Source of the DNA: Roseomonas sp.
GTDB lineage: Bacteria; Pseudomonadota; Alphaproteobacteria; Acetobacterales; Acetobacteraceae
DNA: 9,410 bases
Assembly (NCBI GenBank): GCA_020249415.1
Contig: JADCFR010000383.1
Location: 1 to 9,410 of the forward strand
Reading direction: 5' to 3'
Position 1 is the stretch's first letter. Each line of letters starts with the position of its first letter. Below, one piece after another: positions 6,215 through 9,410 of this stretch. Position numbers and translations under genes: made by a program. The notes beneath the pieces were generated by a model. It saw only the letters and a list, made by a program, of their open reading frames with translations, had not been told where the DNA came from and made no database searches.

Positions 6215-8584
6215 TCAGGCCTTGCCAAGGGCGCGCAAGATGCGCTCTGGCGTGAACGGCATTTCCGTGATTTCAACGCGAAACGGCGATAGCGCATCGT
6301 TCAGCGCGTTCATGATGGCAGCCGGCGCGCCGGCTGTTCCGGCTTCCCCTGCACCCTTCGCCCCGATCGCTGATTCCCGCGTCAGTGTTTCAACATGCGC
6401 GACATCCATATCCGGCATTTCAGCGGCCATCGGCACCAGGTAGTCAACCATGCTGCCATTCAGCATCTGGCCATTGCTGTCATAAAGGCATTCTTAGAAA
6501 AGCGTAGGCCCGATGCCTTGCACAATGGCGCCGCGCAGTTGTTCCTCTACCAGCAAGGGATTGAGCACCTTGCCGCAATCTTCCACTGCCCAGAACTTCA
6601 AAAGCTTGATGAAGCCCGTTTCCGGATCTGCTTCCAAATGGCAGGCAAGAATGCCATTGGTGAAGGCAAAGGCATATTGCGTCGGAAGATAATGCCTAGT
6701 GACTGATAATTCGGGCCGCATGCCGCCCAAGGTGTCCGGGCGGAAATAGGCAATGCGGCCAACCTCCGAAAGGCTTGTGATTTCCTGTCCGCTTTCGGCA
6801 TCCACAACAAGACCACGGCGGATATCAAGGGATGCGGCGTCACGCTGATGGATGGTGGCAGCAAGATCAAGGATGGATTTGCGCAAGGCGCGTCCTGCCT
6901 GCCAGGCGGCCTCACCACCCACGCCAGCACCGCGGCTCGCCCAGGTTCCGCCGCCATAAGGCGTGGCGTCCGTATCACCGGTTACCAGACGCACGGCGCC
7001 CATCGGTACCCCAACCGCATCGGCAACGATTTGCGCGAAGATCGTCTCGGTTCCCTGGCCCTGTTCACCACACCCATGCAGCACCATGATGCCGCCTTGC
7101 GGTTCCAACCGCACCGTGCAGCCATCCTGCGCTGAAATGCGCGCCCCGCCGACGCCATAGAACATGGCCGAAGGATTGGTGATTTCGATCATCGAAGCAA
7201 GGCCAATGCCGCGATAGATGCCGCGCTTGCGTGCTTCCACCTGATCGGCGCGCAGTTTTTCATAATCCATCATACTAAGCACCTTATCGAGGCACGCATG
7301 ATGCGACATGCCTTCGAATTTCATGCCCGATGGTGTCTGTAACGGAAAATCCTCGTCGCGGAGGAGGTTCTTCCGGCGTATCTCGGCCGGGTCCATGCCA
7401 ATCTCGCGCGCGGCGGCATCCACCAGCGCTTCCGTGACACCCACCGCGACTGGATGCCCAACGGCACGATAATTGGAATAGGGTACCAGATTCGTGAACA
7501 GGGCGCGCACCTTTGCCCGATAGGCCTGCAGCCGATACCATTGCCCGCAAATATTGGCGATCTGATTGCCTTCAACGACACTCGTGCGCGGATAGACGGA
7601 ATAAGGGCCGATCGCCTGTGTCCCCTCATGACCCAAGGAGAGGATCGTACCATCGCGCTTGAGCGCGAGCCGGGCGGTCACGGCGTGGTCGCGGTTGTGG
7701 ATATCGGACAGAAAACTCTCCAACCGATCCGCGACGAATTTTACAGGGCGCCCGATCCGCATGGAAAGGGCGCAGGTTGCCAGCTCATCACCATAAACAT
7801 GTGTCTTGATGCCATAGCTACCGCCCACATCCGGGCACACCACGCGCACGTCAGATTCCGCAATTCCCAAAAGCCGCGCATAACAATCCTGGATCATATG
7901 CGGCGCCTGATGGGAAATATAAACCGTCAGGCGCCGGTCAGATGGATTCCAATCACCGATGATCGAGCGCCCTTCGGGACAGACGCCGGTATGGCGAGGA
8001 AAACGAAAGTGCCTCTCCAAGAATACATCGGCCTCGGCCGCTGCCTTGTCCCAGTCACCGCCTTCCACTTCGCGCGTGAAGCAGATGTTGTCGTCAAGCT
8101 CCGGCTGCGCGCGTATCTCGCCGCGTTCCGCAACATCCAGCGAACTGACCGCAGGTAGGGGGTCATATTCCACATCAATGCGCGCAGCCGCATCTTCGGC
8201 CTGACGACGCGTTTCGGCGATGATGGCAACAACAGGCTCGCCTTGCCAGGCGACACGATCAATCGCGATGCAATGTTGCATGGCCGATTTCATACCCTTG
8301 AAATGGACAAGCAGGCCCGCAAAGGGTTGCACCGCGTCAGCAAGATCGCGGCCCGTGACGATATCGATCACACCGGGCATGGTGCGCGCGGCAGAGGCAT
8401 GAATGGCCAGGATGCGCGCATGGGCATGCGGGCTGCGCAGAAACGCCACATGGGCCATCCGCGCCAAAGCGATGTCATCCACATAGCGCCCGCGGCCTTC
8501 AAGCAGCCGACGGCCATTCGGGCGCGCGACTGAAGCGCCGATCATGGGCGCTTCGGGGCTGGTTTGCGGCGTGATCTTGTTCAT
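6215..8584 (-). pseudogene. Molybdenum hydroxylase large subunit interrupted by an in-frame TAA
   Basis: The ATG at 8584 overlaps the stop of the [2Fe-2S] subunit (ATGA), so the two are translationally coupled. The frame runs 696 codons, hits TAA at 6494-6496, then continues in the same frame for 92 codons to TGA at 6215. Read through, it would be about 789 residues, full length for the family. Domains: hammerhead from about residue 25 (GRRLLEGRGRYVDDI, then FLRSPHAHARI), DVGGSYGIK (252-260), NYRAVGHP (371-378), EQGQGTET (507-514), GDTDATPYGGGTWASRG (536-552), and, after the stop, DYLVP and GAKGAGEAG with the catalytic Glu near 747. The truncated 696-residue product would lack that Glu and so should be inactive. 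The stop sits where the family has Glu in IGxxLxE, so one G-to-T change (GAA to TAA) explains it. Sequencing error, a recent mutation or readthrough are all possible. The GGSYGIK and YRAVGHP loops differ from the commoner GGxFGxK and YRGAGRP. Confidence 0.9.
6494..6496 (-). other. Premature TAA stop codon inside the large-subunit gene
   Basis: The minus-strand codons read CTT TTC TAA GAA TGC CTT TAT GAC, giving L F stop E C L Y D. The plus-strand paralogue has IGQTLLEQIVHD at the matching place, so the stop replaces a Glu. The frame, family motifs and the normal C-terminal pattern PERILRALGK all survive downstream. Only this codon breaks the gene. Confidence 0.9.
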
Positions 8585-9075
8585 GATGAGGGCCTTGCCA
8601 TCAAGCGCTTGGCCTGAGTTGCTTCAACAGCATCCACAATCGCCTGATAGCCGGTGCAGCGGCAGTAATTGCCCGAAAGCTGTTCCCGAATGGCCTGGCG
8701 ATCCATCGGCGCCGGTACGTCAAGGATCTCCGCTGCGGTGATCAGCATGCCGGCAGTGCACCAGCCGCATTGCATGGCATTCCGCGCGTGAAATTCCGCC
8801 TGCAAATCCGCGATTTCGCCAGTCGCCGTCAGCCCTTCAATGGTCCAGACATCGGCGTCTTCCAATTGTGGTGCCAGCAACAGGCAACCACGCACAATTT
8901 CATTATCTACACGGAGCGTACAGGCCCCGCATACCCCATGCTCACAGGCAACACGTGGCCCGGAAAGGCCGAAGATCTCCCGCAGCATATCCACCGCATG
9001 CAAACGGGCGGGAACACGGCGCCGTACGGCCTGGCCATTGAGCCGGAAGGCGATTTCCATTTCCTCATCCTCCAT
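8581..9075 (-). CDS. [2Fe-2S] small subunit of molybdenum hydroxylase (CoxS/XdhC-type)
   Basis: A protein of about 164 residues that carries electrons from the Mo centre to FAD. It has the two [2Fe-2S] domains of the family. The N-terminal plant-ferredoxin-type cluster uses CEHGVCGAC and a later Cys (C44, C49, C52, C64). The C-terminal helical domain uses QCGWC and CRCTGYQ (C103, C106, C138, C140). The usual FCTPGM reads WCTAGM here, with Pro replaced by Ala. The start at 9075 (MEDEEMEIAF) is chosen because GAGGAG lies 6 nt upstream, overlapping the stop of the FAD subunit. ATG 9060 (MEIAFRLNGQ), with GGAGG 8 nt before it, fits the common family N-terminus equally well. The open frame also extends to ATG 9132, which would overlap the FAD gene and add unlikely Cys-rich residues. 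It overlaps the large subunit by 4 bp (ATGA). Confidence 0.92.
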   Translation of the reverse strand: MEDEEMEIAFRLNGQAVRRRVPARLHAVDMLREIFGLSGPRVACEHGVCGACTLRVDNEIVRGCLLLAPQLEDADVWTIEGLTATGEIADLQAEFHARNAMQCGWCTAGMLITAAEILDVPAPMDRQAIREQLSGNYCRCTGYQAIVDAVEATQAKRLMARPSS

Positions 9076-9087
9076 GCTGCTCTCCTC
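9061..9087 (-). promoter_or_regulatory. Stacked ribosome binding sites at the FAD subunit/[2Fe-2S] junction
   Basis: On the minus strand the FAD-subunit stop TGA (9088-9086) runs into GAGGAG (9087-9082), 6 nt before ATG 9075. A second site, GGAGG (9073-9069), lies 8 nt before ATG 9060. The overlap of stop and ribosome binding site suggests coupled translation. It leaves the true start ambiguous between 9075 and 9060. Confidence 0.6.
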
Positions 9088-9410
9088 AGCCATGGCTGCG
9101 CAATTGAGTGATGGCACGCTGCAAAAGCACACCGGCGAGGTATTTTTTCGTTGCCGATGAATGGCAAGGATCCGAGGGCGGATCGAGCTTCTGCTTCAAT
9201 TCCGCGATCGCCGGCGCCATTTCGCCAGCCATGAGTAGCTTCTCAACCGTGGGGAAGAGCAGCGGTCGGTCCGCAACCCCAAAAAAGGCCAGACGCAAGC
9301 CGCCGAGATTGCCATCAAGGCACGTGCCGACAATGCCCACAATAGCAAAATCACCGTGGCGCCTGGCAAGTTCCAACGCAACGCTGCGCGCCCCCGGCTT
9401 TTGGATCGGC
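9086..9410 (-). CDS. FAD-binding middle subunit of molybdenum hydroxylase (CoxM-type), C-terminal end only
   Basis: The last 107 residues are visible; the gene continues beyond the right edge, so the start and FAD-binding domain are not seen. The visible part is the C-terminal domain of the CoxM/CutM family: ARRHGDFAIVGI near residue 15-26, the strand GLRLAFFGVADRPLL, and the end motif DPPSDPCHSSATKKYLAGVL followed by LQRAITQL. The usual end motif is 'SAxYRRxLAxVLxxRAL'; here the YR pair reads YL. The subunit accepts electrons from the [2Fe-2S] subunit and passes them to an external acceptor. It is followed directly by the [2Fe-2S] gene, so the order M-S-L is the standard one for this enzyme class. 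Confidence 0.85.
   Translation of the reverse strand, partial: PIQKPGARSVALELARRHGDFAIVGIVGTCLDGNLGGLRLAFFGVADRPLLFPTVEKLLMAGEMAPAIAELKQKLDPPSDPCHSSATKKYLAGVLLQRAITQLRSHG

Noticed and set aside
5478..6443. 321-codon plus-strand open frame opposite dctM, dctQ and the end of the large subunit
   Set aside because: It spans the junctions of three well-supported minus-strand genes and shows no protein-like pattern; it is an antisense shadow. The same holds for the frames at 4646-5470 and 7454-8158.
6494..6496. Recoding of the internal stop as selenocysteine or pyrrolysine
   Set aside because: The codon is TAA, not TGA or TAG, and the family has Glu at this position, so a nonsense mutation or sequence error is simpler.
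1..9410. CRISPR arrays, tRNA or rRNA genes, insertion sequences, phage genes
   Set aside because: I saw no regularly spaced repeats, tRNA-like cloverleaf, transposase motifs with terminal repeats, or phage proteins in the window.

Overview
The window is GC-rich, with tight gene spacing and strong Shine-Dalgarno sites. It looks like a proteobacterial chromosome, most likely an alphaproteobacterium of the Acetobacteraceae/Rhodospirillales or Rhizobiales type. This rests on codon habits and on the combination of molybdenum hydroxylases with TRAP transporters, not on a marker gene, so it is an inference.

Layout: 1-638 holds no convincing intact gene. It contains two weak, possibly decayed reading frames and an AT-rich leader with a perfect 9-bp inverted repeat (569-590). 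639-3002 (+) is an intact large (molybdopterin) subunit of the xanthine dehydrogenase/aldehyde oxidase superfamily, with no small subunits beside it on its own strand. A strong hairpin (3092-3120) separates it from a convergent minus-strand cluster. Read 5' to 3' on the minus strand, that cluster is: the C-terminal end of an FAD subunit (runs off the right edge), a [2Fe-2S] subunit, a second large subunit, then TRAP transporter small permease (DctQ), large permease (DctM) and periplasmic binding protein (DctP). Gaps are 10, -4, 17, 25 and 42 bp, so this is very probably one operon.

How they fit together (inference): the DctPQM transporter would import a small, probably acidic or heterocyclic, compound using an ion gradient. 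The three-subunit molybdenum hydroxylase would oxidise it in the cytoplasm, passing electrons from the molybdenum centre through two [2Fe-2S] clusters to FAD. The substrate cannot be read from sequence. Neither large subunit carries the AYRCSFR loop of true form I CO dehydrogenase.

The most notable point is that the operon's own large subunit is interrupted by an in-frame TAA at 6494-6496, exactly where the family and the plus-strand paralogue have a glutamate. The frame then continues for 92 codons and includes the catalytic Glu motif. The intact plus-strand large subunit lacks partners, while the minus-strand operon has intact partners but a broken large subunit. Subunit borrowing between them is a testable idea. 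The window otherwise looks like an ordinary catabolic or accessory locus; I did not see an obviously new class of system.
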